From positions 248,001 through 312,000 of the forward strand of contig RCAB01000017.1 in assembly GCA_003640385.1 (NCBI GenBank): 64,000 bases of DNA, written 5' to 3'. Below are positions 32,284 through 45,964 of this stretch, one piece after another; positions within the stretch are counted from its first letter, which is position 1, and every line of letters begins with the position of its first letter. The notes beneath the pieces were generated by a model. The model saw only the letters and a program-made list of their open reading frames with translations. It did no database searches and was not told the DNA's origin. Source of the DNA: Setaria digitata (taxonomy: Eukaryota > Nematoda > Chromadorea > Rhabditida > Setariidae). Position numbers and translations under genes: made by a program.

Positions 32284-33804
32284 TGTGCATTGGTTTATTA
32301 GCTTATGGATTTTTTAATCTGCGATTTTTAATCCTTGAGTGACTTTTTTTTAAGCGATGGTTTTTGGGATTTTTTGAGGAGTGTAATCCAACTTAAATTA
32401 TGAAGATTAAAAAAAGCATTTAGCTTTTACTAACATAAATTTTGAATTTTTCTATTACCTTTAAATAAGAAGTAGATGAATTTTTTGTTCTGGCTTTTTT
32501 TTTCTTTTATTTTTTGTAATTGTCAGTGTTTTATGTATACAGTGTTCTATTGCATTTTCTGTTTTTTGTAATAATTGTTCATTTTTTGGATGTACTATTT
32601 ATGTGTGTTAAAAGACAAAAAAATGGCCGACTGAATCTCATTTTAGCTAATAATTATTTTTCATTGACTTCATATACAGTTGTCATGAATAATCCGAATT
32701 TCATTTCCTTTCATAAATTCGTATACTCTCACAGTCGTTTTTGATTATTGCTTTTTTTTTTTGACAATATTTCTCTTGATATTTTCAAAACTAGAAGTTA
32801 TTTGCGGTGTAGAAGGAGAAGGAGCTGAACTGATCAATCCTCGCTTTCCAAGTTCAAGTCTTGGGTGGTTATTCTTCTAACTCTTTTATATCGTATCGGA
32901 AATATCTGGCAAAGGGCGTCCAGAAATGAAACATAAGAAGGATAAAGAAGTTAAACCAACGGTTATCTCATTGGAGCGTTTATATATTTAGCGTTGTTAT
33001 GACGTCAAATTTTGGTTTTTCTTTCCCTATTTCCTTCTTTTCTGTATATTTAATGTTGAATTGGTTTAGTTCTGTTTATTACTTTGACGCTTTTTTATTT
33101 TGTTTCATTACTTGGTTTCTTTTCAGTAGCAAGGAATTTTTATGAAAGGAACCAATTTCTTGGGAATGATTTATTTCAAATAACTCTCGTAGTTTCTTGG
33201 TGGCTGAGGAGCACTAGAGTATTGCTTGTTGTGACAGTGTAGTTGATGCTTCAACTTTTCTGTTGCAGGAAACTATTCGAAGTTTGCATTTTACAGTATT
33301 TTTATTCACTTTAACCTTCACTCACTTCCTTACGTAGCCATTTACATAGTAGATGAAATAAGTATCATGGAATACAAGCAATGCCATTTAGTAAAGTCAC
33401 TGAGTCTTAGCAAATAAGGTTTCTCCAGTTTACAACTTACTGCCAAAAGTGAACAAGGGCAATAGAAAAATTCTTAATAGCAGGGAAGGAAATATTGCAT
33501 AATGACTGGGATTGGTAGTGCAGAGCAACGAATAAAGGGGTTGGTTTCGGTGGGTAAGGCTCGATGTGACGCAGATCCTCACGTATGCAAGTTTGAAGGC
33601 GCGGTAGTTGGTGGAAGATATAGTAAAATAAGACAAAAGTGAAACAATCACTTCTTTGTGTCTGCAAAAAGTTCTCTCTTAATGTGCGAGGAGCAAGTAG
33701 CAAAGAAACATGCAAATTAGTTGGTTTCATGTTCGTGTAAATAAATTCATTCTTTTATTTCAATTTTGTTTAGCTTTCATTCACTGGTTAACTTCTGTTA
33801 GAAA
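32284..33804. other. Intergenic region between LAAT-1 and NOP56
   Basis: T-rich sequence with the LAAT-1 3' UTR and the NOP56 upstream region. Minus-strand frames at 33430-33730 have no conserved content. An acceptor-like site TTCTGTTAG lies 3 nt before the NOP56 start. Confidence 0.5.
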
Positions 33805-36800
33805 ATGGGAGACGTTCCACAATGTGTTCTGTATGAGCATGCCGTTGGATATGTTTTGCTGCGTGTTACCGAGTTCGAAGATATCGGCACAGGTATTCCT
33901 CAGGTTGGTGTTATTTCTGTTTCTACTACATGCTAGCTTTCAGTGGGATCTCTAGTTTCTTCCTGCATTTTTATTATTTCAGGTGGAAGAATCGATTGCT
34001 GATGTGCAGAAATTTTGTTCAGTTGTTAAAGTCGAAGCTTTCGAGCCTTTTAAGAATACCGAGTCCGCGCTGGAAAATTGTAACAAACTGTCGGAAAGTA
34101 AGTTCTCTTTTTGCCCTTAGTCACTTACTTTACTGTAATGAATTTAAGTTTTGTAAAATAATCTAACAAATTAAAGTTTTGAAATTGCTGCTATGAAAAG
34201 ACTTATCTGAGGTTCCTTTCTCAGTCTAAATATTATTGCACATATCTGGTCTCAAGTTATTATTGCAGAAAATATTAAAATATGTTGAAAAGTGGAAAAA
34301 AAGTCACGGCAAATCTTTTCCAGGTCAGCTTCATCCAGATTTGCTCAATTTCTTGGAAGCAAATTTACCGAGAAGAAAGAAAAGAACAGTTACACTTGCC
34401 GTTGGTGATCCGAAATTAGCTAGCGCTATAAGCGAACAAATTACTGGTGTAAAATGTCAAATTTCTGGAATTGTTCCAGAACTTATGCGTGGCATACGTA
34501 TACATTTTGGGCATCTTGCCAAAGACTTACCTCATCATTCATTATCAAAAGCTCAGATTTCACTTGGACATAGTTATTCGCGGAAAAAAGTATTGTTAAT
34601 TTACATCTCTTAATTCAATTTCGGGTCAGAATGAAGGGCTAGCTCTGACAAATACTGCTTTATATTCTTTCATAGATTCTTATTTAGTTTTAGCTTAATT
34701 TTACGAAATTCTGCTTTGTGTAAATATATGCTGTTTTGAAGGTGAAATTTGATATCCATCGGGTAGATAACATGGTAATCCAATCAATTGCACTTTTGGA
34801 TCAGCTTGATAAGGATGTTAATCTCTTCGGTATGAGGATTCGAGAATGGTAAGTTGGTAAGAAATATGTTTTTGGTGAAGAATTCGTGAATTCTGTTATC
34901 TAAGCGGTTAGAGGAATTTTCTCGTTCGAGGAATGACGACAACTTTAAAAGTTTGAGTTTCCAGGTATTCATATCATTTTCCTGAGCTTTTCAAACTGGT
35001 TCCTGAACAGTTTGCTTATATAAAATGTGCATCTACTATAATGGATCGAAAGAATCTTGACGACCAAGTGGTGGAGAAGTTGAATGGTTTCTGCTTGCTT
35101 GTAACTTTGTTTTTGTTTCTTGATCTTGAAATCAATGCTGGTTATGGGTTGCACTTAGGTCTATAGTGTGAACACTCCATTGGTTTCCTAGTGAGAACTG
35201 TTTAGATGTTCTGTCATTATTTTGAAGTTGGGAGCTTTTCACAATATCTCTTAAACAGTGCAATTAAGAAAAGGCTAAAATTCTCTAATTATGTATATCT
35301 CTAAGAGAAGTCGAAGTTCCATTTTATTGGTTCTTATATTAATAGTTTATTGTTAAATTAAGATGATGAAATGACTAGCATCATGTGTTTGTTTCAGTTA
35401 TCTCTAAGTGGTGCCAATATCAGAGGAAAGTCTTTATAGTGACATGATGCCAGGATTTTGAAGTCGATTTTATGGGGAATATCATGACTGACATCTGCTA
35501 AGATGAAGAATTATTGTTCTCTTTTAGAAATTTTGGGTGATAATGATAAAGTAGCAGAAGTGGTAGAGGCTGCACGAACTTCTATGGGAATGGATATTTC
35601 TGACCTTGATTTACTTAACGTTGATCGCTTCGCGAAGCGTGTTGATGAGTTAATGGTTTATCGCCAAAAACTTCATAATTACGTTAAAGAACGTATGCAT
35701 TCATGCGCGCCATCTCTTTCAGCACTAATTGGAGAACAAGTAATAGAATTTGTGGTTAATTGCGAGTTGTTTTGCTGAGGAAGATTGTTTACTTGATGCA
35801 TTTTAAATTAGTAGTGGATTTAGAAATACATTGATAAATTTAAACATTTCGAATTAATGATTTCATCTCGAAAGTATTAAGAGAATTCCATTTGCACTTT
35901 TATAACTTGATTTCAAATGTTCGCGAACAATTTCAGTGCCATTTCATATTTTGACCATTCAGCAACTCTTTGTTACTGCCTTTTTTTTTTTTTTTTTTTT
36001 GCATTTTTTATATTCAGGTTGGCGCTCGTCTGATCTCACACGCAGGAAGTTTAACAAATCTAGCAAAATATCCGGCATCAACAGTGCAAATTCTTGGGGC
36101 GGAAAAAGCGCTTTTCCGCGCGCTAAAAACAAGATGCATGTTTCTTTCTCATTTTTGTCGCTCTGAAAATATTTGTGTATCATTACATTAATATTCTTTG
36201 ATTCTGAAGTTATTGTTGTTATTTTTTATATTTTCTTTATCTTTTTTTCCTTCTTTAAAGCTGAATCTTCGTATATTGCAGCAAATACACCGAAATACGG
36301 TCTCCTCTTTCACTCTTCATTCATTGGTCGCGCATCTACCAAAAACAAGGGTCGCATATCGCGATTTCTCGCTAATAAATGCACAGTGGCATCTCGTATT
36401 GACTGTTTCTCAGATGTGCCGGTGGCAACATATGGTGAACACCTCAAGCAACAGGTTTTTTATTTCTATAATTGTGACGATAATGAAGGTAATTACAGTG
36501 ATTATTATAAATCCCGGAAATTCCCAATGAATGTTCGAAATCAAATTTGGATTTTCACTTTTTTCCACATACCAAGATAGTATGTCTAAGTACGTTTTGC
36601 TTTGATGAAATGAAAACGAACTCATCTAACATTTCATTTTTGTCAAATTTTTAATATTTGAGGTTGAAGATCGTTTGAAATTTTTGGAGAATGGTACAAT
36701 TCCGAAGAAGAATTTAGACGTAATGAAGGAGGCTATTGAAGAAGCCGTTACTGTAAAAACAAAGGTTAGGCCTAGTTGCTGGAATGAAATGAGTTTGGAA

Positions 36801-37984
36801 TTGCAGTGATTTATTTGGATTTTATTTGTAGATTCTGAAAAAAAGAAAGAAAGAGGCGAAAAGAGCGAAAAGAGCAGCTGAGCAGCAAGTGGTTGAAAAA
36901 TTTGATACAACTGAAGTTTCTAAGGTAGATATCGATACAACAGAAGTGGATGAAGAAATTCAAGAACAGGTGCGGCGACATTTCTGATTATGGCCCGAGT
37001 TTGGGAAAATTTATTTTGTTGTTCAGTTGTGAGCTGCAAATTTTCGAACATTATCTTAAGCTTTCAAATTCGTTTGTTAATAGTATTTTAAAATATGGAG
37101 GTGTCAGCTTTCCTTCTGTCGGGTAGTAAAATTGAAATAAGTTAGTTTCGTTTGTTTTATTTACCAAGTTAATTGTATGTGTTTCTTATGTATTACTTTC
37201 TAGAAAGCGAAGAGGCCGAAGTTAGTGTTGCATGAAGAAAGTATGAACGGTCAAGGGAAGACAGACAATGATGAAAGCATTATTGAGAGTAGGCATAAGA
37301 AGAAAAAGAAAAAAGCGGATTCGAGTTTAATGGATGAACCCAAGGACATCATAGAAACTTGCGGTTAATTTTATTATGATTTGTAAAACTTAATTAGCGG
37401 TGTTTCCGGTATTTCTTGGTCCTTTTCTACTTTTCTGATGTTCGAGCGATTTTTTTTTTTGTTTCTTTAAGTTAAAAGAGAGAAATACCTCATTTATGAT
37501 CCAGGTCGATTGTGTGTTTCACTTTTTCTCCATATGTCTCCATCTCTCACTTTCAGCATAAAAACTTACGGTTACTTATATTGTACCACTGTCTTTAAAC
37601 ATGTTTTTGTACGCTACCATTAACAGCACCATAAGTCTGTGATTTTTGGGCGAATAAGGCGCTTATTGTCAAAATTAAATGACACTGATCACCAGACCCA
37701 CTCATTTTAAGTAAAGTAAGTGTTCAGAAGCTTTGACGAAATAATCCGGATCGTAATATGAAATTGTTGGGGTATCTGCTTTGTAAGTTTTAAATTTCTA
37801 AAAGAGTGTTTGTTTAGAAGTGGTAAATGGGGAAGGCAGCTCGAAGAAGAAGAAGTCAACAAAGAAGGATAATTTACATGCAGAAGAAAAAGATGGTGAA
37901 TTGGTTGAATCTCAGGAAACCCTTTCAATTTTAGATGATGAGGGGGCGCGCAAAAAGAAGAAGAAGAAACGTTCGGTAGAATGA
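33805..37984 (+). CDS. nop56: NOP56, box C/D snoRNP core protein
   Basis: Nucleolar scaffold of box C/D snoRNPs that guide 2'-O-methylation of rRNA; it partners with NOP58, fibrillarin and 15.5K. Twelve exons: 33805-33903, 33983-34097, 34324-34589, 34742-34848, 34965-35086, 35528-35739, 36018-36135, 36282-36454, 36663-36764, 36832-36969, 37204-37363 and 37818-37984; 1779 nt, 592 residues, close to the vertebrate protein. The N-terminal domain begins [13 protein letters not shown]. The coiled-coil region has [12 protein letters not shown] and [10 protein letters not shown]. The Nop domain holds [24 protein letters not shown] and [19 protein letters not shown]. The tail is lysine-rich, with KKKKKK blocks in the last two exons. 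Intron 7 appears to use a GC donor at 36136. Intron 11 begins right before an in-frame TAA, so its retention would truncate the tail. The start lies 3 nt after an AG, which suggests trans-splicing. Confidence 0.95.
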
Positions 37985-40900
37985 CATTTTGAATGATGGG
38001 TCTCTTTCTGTGTGTCACTTGCAGTTTTTTTTTTTTGTGTTATTTTTTGGAGCTTTGAAATCATTCCATTGGAAGCACAGTTCTGTTAAATTTATTCCTT
38101 ATACTGTTTTGGAGTCGGGGTCTTTTTTATAGGAGATTTACTTGTTGTCAAGGGGGATTCAAAATGCATCTAGATGAAGGGCAAAAAAAAGTTGGTTTTA
38201 AAGCTCTTTTTTTTGTGATTCAAGATCAGAAAATAAACTTGTTGAAAATTGTTTGCCGGCACAATATCCAACTGCTTATTTCCCAGGAAGGTTAGGGAGG
38301 GAGGAACAGGGTGCCAAACTTACCACTTCTCAGACTTACGCAGGGTCGAAGTTTCGTGATATGCCTAATGTTACAGGTGATTCGTCATTTCTGATTCTGA
38401 TTCGGGAGTAAAACATAAAAGTGGCAATGGTTTAGATGTTTGGACTTCTCTCTTTTCATCCACTGGCATTATTTTTAGGTCGCACTAGAAAAGGTTTTGG
38501 ATCGGTGACATATAGTTCTTTCGATGCACTCCTAGCTTGTCTTACTGCAGAATGTTTTGTGTTTTATGTTTTGGTATGCTTTTCTTTGAAGTTTGGTGTA
38601 ACATTTTTGTTAACGTCTAGACAAAGTTATTTGAAGTGGAGTTACATAGGTCCAGTGGAAAGGGATTTCCATTGATAATGACCTATTTGACGTGCTGATG
38701 AGGTACCAACTAAGATGTTTGAATTTGCATGAGTCGAGATAGTTTCCTTAACGGCTGGTCCAATTGAGCCTGTGTAGCTTTTGAAAATGCATTAGGGAGA
38801 TGTAAGTTGTGCAACTTGGAGCTTGACGACGTCATCATCTTTGTTTGTTGAACTATTTATTCACACATTCTCACACAATGTTCTCCTTTTACGTATATGA
38901 GATTTTAAATGGCACTTCTGGCCAAGATTATGGCTCGAAGCCTATTATGGCCGATGCAACTTCGTTTCAGCCACTTTTTCATCCTCGAAAAGGGATCGAT
39001 ACTTGCAATGGCTTCTGATGTTCAGGAGAACGCAGCGCATACACAGAGCAGTGTAAAACATGCACAATCCATCTAGAACATGCCGCGCTGCAAGAAGTTA
39101 GCCTAACTTGACCTGCATTTGGATCCCTCCCTTCCCTTCCATTGTTTCATCTCGAGTTAACTCCCCTGGTTACTGTTCCAGTCCATTTCCGCTCCTCCCG
39201 CGGTTCTCCTAAACCGATGATGCCATTGGCTTCCTAATCTACCCACCCGACTGTGTAGATTTCTTTTTTACTGGATTCTGCCCTCTCCAGATTTTGCTTC
39301 AGCATCCTACTTTTCGTTTCAGGAATACATTCAAGCTTCCGCAAATTCAACTTCCTTGCATGCATCACTTTCATTTCCTCCATCACAAACTGCTTCAAAA
39401 GTGTTTCTCCTTTCTAAAATATCTGGTTCTTTCCATCTATCCCGAAGTCAGTATGAAGATTTAATTTTTGCTGTTCTAACTTCCGTTTCTGGACCGCTTA
39501 TCATTTCTTGAATTTTAATTAAGAAAGCACCTCTTCAAATGGTAACTTGTGGTCTTCTGTGTGATTTTTATGTTAATTGGTCATATATCGATATTTATCT
39601 TTGGGTAAACATTAGACGCTGAAGTGTCTTAGAAATGAACAATCATTCCGCTAACAGCATGGGGTCTATACAGAAACAGAAGGAAAGGTAACGAGAACGA
39701 GCATCACTTAGCAACAACAACACTCATACAGCAATTTGTGTCCAACTAGACAGTCATGAAAAAAATTATGCAATCATTTCTCGGTTTCAGTCCCACCTGG
39801 TTCCGTTATTTTGCTTTCATTAACTGCTGGATTGAAAATTCATTGGAACTAGTTGGACACAGGTTTGGAGCATGATGAATGATCGATCCGTACTATAAAA
39901 TTAGGAAAATATGTGACACCATTGCTAATAGAGATTGCTGCTGCCAAAAATCATATCTTGTCTCGTTTGAGATGGAAATCCTCTGACCGACCACTGAAAC
40001 AGCGTGTTCTGCTTTTACTAATCATCGCTCAGAAGGCTTTTATTTTTTCAGAATTTCAAACTAATTTGTAGATTTTTACTGATTAAAGCTTATAGTGGTC
40101 ATTGGTCATGGAACTAATCTCTACCAGAAAACTACACCTTACTTTTCACTTACTTTCATTGTCACATATCAATTCCCTCAGACAATCTTAGAAGACATGT
40201 ATTTATTCCAAACATCTGCTTGAAACTTCTAATGTACCTACTTTCGCCACCACGAACTTTCCTTCTTACCTCATGCAAATAATTTAGCTTCAAGCAGTTA
40301 GATTGCTTACTTAGATGATCTACAATTTCCCCTTATTTGATTTGTTGAAAATGGTCCATAACAAATACTAAAGCGATTTTTGCTTAGAAATAGAGCATTT
40401 GCTCTTTAAAAATGCAACATTTTTTCACTTTCATGAAATTTAGTAAAGGTAACTCTCACGGAACTTCTTGGGGCAAAATTTGACTGTAAACTAGTTTGTT
40501 GTAGGATTACGAATTATCGACAATTCGTATATGTTTGCATGTCTGCCTTCCTTGCGGCACAAAAGTATTAAATTTCATATATCTTAGCAATTTATCATTC
40601 TGTCCAAACACAGAATCTTTATTGTCGTTTCTCCATGAGGAATTTGCTCAGTCTTAAAAATTGTCTTATGACTTAGTAAAGCTTTCATGGTGGCATGTAG
40701 GTTTATAAATTGTCCCCTTCTTCTCCACCGTTTAGTAATATGATTTCCTGAATGACATTGTAGATCGATTTCTGCTTTTCTTACTGCTGACCTTGCAAGA
40801 GTGACCTTTGACTATTTATCTGTCAATATGACTTAAATTATGCAGACACTGACTGTGACAGTTTTAGAGGATAAGTCAACCAAATGCTGTAGTGAACTTG

Positions 40901-41570
40901 TATCTTTGAAGCATCAAGTTTCAAACAATATAGTTAATGATCACTGAAACTGAGCTCTTAGCTTTGAAATTTTGTTATGCATAATATGAAGTAAATTTCA
41001 TCCAATAGAGAATTTTTTTTCCGGTGTTTTGGATTTCTTTAAATTTAAGGAATGAAACTAATCTTTCAAGCCTCAGTAGTTTTCGACTGCATTAAACTGG
41101 AAGATCTAATTCTCAATGAAGCCAGTGTTAGTTTTAACAAGGATTTCTATTTATTAAAAAGCTATTTTACAAAAGACTTCACTGTGGGTCATTAATTTGG
41201 TTATTTGATCATAATTATCGTTGAATGGAGAAGATGATTGATAGGATATAATATTATTGCAAACCAAGGGATAGAAATTATGTCCAGAAATAAGTACGAG
41301 CTAGGAAGATACATTTGAAATTTGAAGGACGAGATTTGGAAATGGAAATTACCCCTTTTAAAGGATTTTAATTTCAGCAGTCTGGAATATTTCCCGTTTA
41401 ATATTATAACGATAAATTTGAGCGTGGCATACTGACAGATGCTGCTGAGAATTCATAAATCATGCTTTTCAGTTGCCAACATTGCGATACACACACGTTC
41501 GAAGTAGCGCGATATTTGCCAGTGATTAAAATTAGAAGTAAAAGAAATAATTCTGTCCTGTTTGGACGAT
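37985..41570. other. Long non-coding region between NOP56 and the Di-Ras gene
   Basis: About 3.6 kb with no supported coding exon. A plus-strand frame at 38436-38675 has no recognisable domain. The part nearest 41571 may hold the Di-Ras promoter and any 5' UTR exons. Confidence 0.5.
38232..38237 (+). terminator. Polyadenylation signal, candidate for NOP56
   Basis: AATAAA about 250 nt after the NOP56 stop codon; this is the first good match on the plus strand. Confidence 0.5.
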
Positions 41571-44099
41571 ATGGCTGCTCAATCGGTAAATATGCGTTGG
41601 TTGAACCTCATTCGTTACTGCTAATGAGAGGAAAAAATCATGCTGATGCAGTCTTCTAATCAGAATACACTTTTTGACACGAACTGTCCAGCGAATGTGT
41701 CGTGAAATATCCCTCGAAAGACTTTTCTTAGCACTAGCATCGGAAAATACTTCTAGGAAAGAGACGAATTAATCACCAAATAATTGAGAAGTTATTTTCT
41801 TCTTTTAATATCACCTTGTGGTAAAATAGGTTTCGATGTAGCTTCATCCACTAATTTCCTAGCTTCTCACCATCCTTCAAGTAAATTGTTTTTAGAAAAC
41901 GCAGGGATCAATCGGCAGACATTTTTGAACATCGTCTACTTACGAAATTTTACAGGATTTACGGGCTCCTTCATATTATTGCCAAAGTAAAGTAATAGCA
42001 TTCCTATATTACATTACAATTTTAGTCATGTTTAACTTCTAAATTTTTAACTGATTTTAAAGAGCGGCCGAATACCGGACCACACTTCGGATTATCGAGT
42101 TGCCGTTTTTGGTGCCGGTGGTGTCGGCAAATCATCTATTGTGTTGCGTTTTATCAAAGGAACATTTAATGAAAACTACGTTCCGACAATCGAAGATACT
42201 TTTCGGCAGGCTAGTCTACTATAACAAATATAGTTAGTAACTTGCGACAGGAAATTTTAACTGATTTGTGAAAAAACCATGCATCTTCCATAATTCGACC
42301 TAAGTCGCAGGTACAGAACAGATAAAAGCTCTCCCTTATCCAAAAATCGATCCAACTTATTTTCTGATCATAACGCGACTAATCTGACCTTGGATAATTC
42401 TTAATATTCAAAACAAACTGCTGCTCTTTAAATTATCTAATTTCTTAACGATGGCAATGCCTAATTCGCTTGGCTGATGAAAGCATTTTCCTAAAAAATT
42501 CTAACTTCCCTGCGATGCTCCACTGTTGTTTAGGATCTCTAAGTCAGATTTTAGTTGGAGTGATCAGTAGTGAATAATCTGTTTTCTCTTACTCATCTAC
42601 ATTTTTCTTCACTAATTTAATATTCGAAGCAAAATCTTCATTTGTGCACTCTTTTTTTTTTTTTTTTTTTTGAAAAACAAAAAAAAAAAAGTCTTTTCAT
42701 TTTATTCATCGATAAGATAAAAAGTAAATTAGAAAATCAAAATGTATCTTCAGTTAGTTTGCGGAGAGGGTTGAAGACTTGTGTATATAAACTAGGACTG
42801 AGGACAGGAATGCCTAGGTGGATGAGGCTTAGTGCCTAACAAACTTTCACTACAATCATTATTCCAGCAGCATAGTTTAGATAAAATCAGCATTTGGAAT
42901 TTTGCTTCTATCCTATCAAGAATTGGCGCAAATGTAAAAAGTTTCGCTTACTTTTCCCATAATCAACAATGGCTTTCAGTAAAATATTTACGATAAAGGT
43001 TTCAAAATAGAATTAAGGGATTTTAAATCAGCGTTTTTTCTTTTTCTTTTTTTTTAAGCTATGGAGAAAAAAAAAAAGAAATGACGAAGTGAAAGACATC
43101 CAGCCTGNTCTTTTTTTTTTTTTTAAGCTATGGAGGAAAAAAAAAGAAATGACGAAGTGAAATACATCCAGCCTGAAAGACTGGAAATGACTATTCCAGG
43201 TGATAAGCTGCAATCACAAGAATGTATGTACATTACAAATCACCGACACAACAGGCAGTCATCAATTTCCCGCTATGCAACGACTCTCGATCAGCAAAGG
43301 AAATGCTTTTGTATTGGTATATTCCATAACAAGGTTGTCTGTATTTATTTTTTTAACATGTAGCTCCTTGGAGAGCTACATAAAGAACCTCGTACCACAC
43401 TTTCAATCACTTTGATAAAATTATTATTCGAAAGAAAACTATGATTAATTTGCAATGATTATTTAACTGATCGATTCAGGGAAGTGTACAGCAGTTTAAC
43501 GGCACGGCATAAGGGATCGTCTGTCTAATTTATTAAAATAATCTTATAGCAAAAACTGCTTCTGCCATTTGCAACGATGAGAGGATCGCCTGTTTTCAAC
43601 ATTTCAATTTTCAGCAAGCAAAGTTTGGAAGAGCTTGGACCCATAATATTGATGTTGAAAGAAGTAAAAGGTGAAAGCGTCACCGAAGTGCCTATTATAC
43701 TTGTTGGCAATAAAAAGGATGAGGATCAGGTAATCAATTCATTTCATCACTTTTCTCTAAAAAAAATATTCCAGGACAGAATTTCTTCACTTAATTGATA
43801 AATTTGTTAAAAATTTGAAAATACTACTTATTGTATTAAAGAGGGTGTAAGGACTTTTCGTCATCTTGGTTCTGAATAAAAGTCACAATTTTGAGCGGCG
43901 TGAGGTAAGCTCGGAACTTGGACAAAAGTTGGCAACGAAGTGGGGAACTGGTTTTATCGAAACGAGTGCCAAAGATAATGAAAATATTACCGAATTATTT
44001 CAACGACTCTTAGCAATGGAAAAGAAACGAACTTTAGCACTGACAATGGATGAAGAAAGCGGTAAAAGTGGAGCAAAAAGGAAGTGTTCTCTAATGTAG
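41571..44099 (+). CDS. drn-1: Di-Ras family small GTPase (DRN-1/DIRAS type)
   Basis: Membrane-anchored Ras-like GTPase of the Di-Ras group, expressed mainly in neurons in animals where it has been studied. Five exons: 41571-41585, 42063-42209, 43200-43333, 43615-43729 and 43896-44099; 615 nt, 204 residues. G-box motifs in order: GAGGVGKSS (P-loop), [11 protein letters not shown] (switch I), [19 protein letters not shown] (switch II, where Di-Ras has this in place of the DTAGQE of Ras), NKKD (base binding) and ETSAK. The C-terminus KRKCSLM is a CAAX box; the final Met predicts farnesylation. The replaced switch II, without the usual Gln, fits the known low GTPase activity of Di-Ras. Exon 1 encodes only MAAQS and was chosen because it is the nearest ATG with an in-phase donor. 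Exon 2 ends at a GC donor (CAG|GCTAGT). Confidence 0.92.
43040..43175. repeat. Direct duplication flanking a single N at 43108, inside a Di-Ras intron
   Basis: A segment of about 66 bp (a poly-T run, AAGCTATGGAG, a poly-A run, then GACGAAGTGAAA) occurs on both sides of the N with small differences in homopolymer length and one or two substitutions. The second copy ends only 24 nt before exon 3. It looks like an unmerged contig overlap. Confidence 0.88.
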
Positions 44100-45964
44100 C
44101 TGTAGAAAATCGTTAACTTTTAAACTTCAAATTTGAAAATTTAGAAATTGCTTTTGTTAAGGAGGTGTAATAATTATTCTACAAGGGAAATTAGGTTTAT
44201 TTGTCACCTATTCAGTCAAATAAAGTATGTAGAAATCTCTTCGGTGCTCGAAATTGTATTACTCTTCCGTTGCAATTTATATTTATTGCCTGTTATCTGT
44301 TTTTTCTTTAATTTGATATACAAACAGCTTTGTTTCAATTATATCAATATTGTATGGTTATCACTTCTTGTTATTTTTTCGTTACATCTCTTTTAGATCA
44401 AAAAGGTGAAACCAGTGATGATGCATTTGTGATAGGTAGAATAACTTCATCAGCTTTTTCTCACTGAACTAGATGGACACCTAATTCGACACCAGAGTAG
44501 CACTAGTCAATTGGTAATATTAATTACACATATAGCCGTCACTATTGCTATAACTTGTTACATTAATATCGGTAAAAAAGTGGAATGTACTATGTATGGG
44601 CAATGATACAATTTTATTAGTTTTGGTTGTAGTCGTCTGCCTCCTTTCTCTTTTTCATTTTTTTATTCTATTATTATCAGTTCGAGAAAGCTAGTCATGT
44701 AAACCATCACGCTAGGCATTTCAGGTGGAACTCAATTTGCACAAGCCTCATTTATCCTTACATTCATCCGCTTATAATAACAGTGATTCTTATCAATTTC
44801 TTAGTCTTTAAGCACTAGTCTCGCATTGAAAGTCTCTTAAACGAAATTTGTATCTCTTAAATCTCTGACACAGTTCAGCAGGAACGGTGAAATTTGACAA
44901 TAGTTTAAGAAAGCCGCCGTACTTGTTCCACTTCTTTTGAAATAAAGACTCCTCTCAAGTTATTGTAATCAACCTGACGCTCAAGAACTGAACACTTCTC
45001 TTCCGACTTGAAATATTGCTAAAATTCGAAAAAAGAACCTATCTTATTTTACCTAATGAATTCTAAAAATTCCACTGATTACCACAAAAAAAAAAAACAT
45101 ATATATATAAAATCTAAGAAGCCATTTTTCTTTTCTCGTGCAATAGTTCACACTTGCAAAGCTAATATCACACAAATGTTCGCTGGTATTTGATCTCGAT
45201 AACAGTTTATAACGAAAATTACAGTTTTTCCGAGGCACAAATCATATGTCATCTTTTTTATTATGTTTTACAACACAAAATCAACCTGAAAGTAACAACA
45301 TGGAAAAAAAAGGTTGGGTAAGTGGGAGTAAAACAGTTAAGCAATATTGTAAAACAAAGAGTGCATATGTATTCCAAACAGCATCACTGAACTGAAAACT
45401 CTTCCCACACTGGGCTTCAAGGTTAAATCAATTATCGGGTGAAGAGAGGATGAAACTATGTACTGAGATCAGCATTAGTCTTTTGCATTGTAGATTTACA
45501 AATTATGGAAAAACAAATTGCCAACCTTTTCTGAAAAATGAGACTGTGTTTCGCATAAAATTTAAATGAAAAATAACTACAAGAATTAAAAATCAATTTG
45601 ATATTAATTTTCGGCAATTTCTTATCAAACAAGATTACGACACCAAGAAAAATTATCGACATATATCTCATTGTAGTACAGACATAGTCGTGGTTTCAAT
45701 GTTCTAGTTCTTTTTTTTTTAAACCAATCGAAGGGATCACTGGATTATATTCTGATGATCAGTGAACTAAAAGTACCATCTTATTCAAAAATCTAAATTC
45801 ACTTCGAAATTCAAACTGAAGGTTTGCTGACTTTTAATTCTAGAAAATTTAAATAATTCAGACGTAAAAATTCTCACTTAGAGGAAATGGTCTGCTAAAT
45901 GAATAACTAAAAAAAAAAAAAAAAAAAAAAAAAATAAATACGTATTGTTTGCCTACTCTAATTA
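44100..45964. other. Convergent intergenic region between the Di-Ras gene and RNF170
   Basis: It holds the 3' UTRs of both genes, a Di-Ras polyadenylation signal at 44219-44224, and a pure poly-A run at about 45909-45934. Open frames here are AT-rich and carry no recognisable domain. Confidence 0.5.
44219..44224 (+). terminator. Polyadenylation signal of the Di-Ras gene
   Basis: AATAAA 120 nt after the stop codon. Confidence 0.65.

Noticed and set aside
35087..35527. Possible intronic box C/D snoRNA in NOP56 intron 5 (ATGATGA near 35362, CTGA near 35484)
   Set aside because: Vertebrate NOP56 introns host snoRNAs, but here the boxes are about 120 nt apart and the flanks do not form a terminal stem.
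36173..36580. 135-codon plus frame overlapping NOP56
   Set aside because: It is the NOP56 exon at 36282-36454 read on into both introns, not a separate gene.
45909..45934. Poly-A run as the end of a retroposed element
   Set aside because: Such runs are common throughout the window and no element body or duplicated target site is attached.
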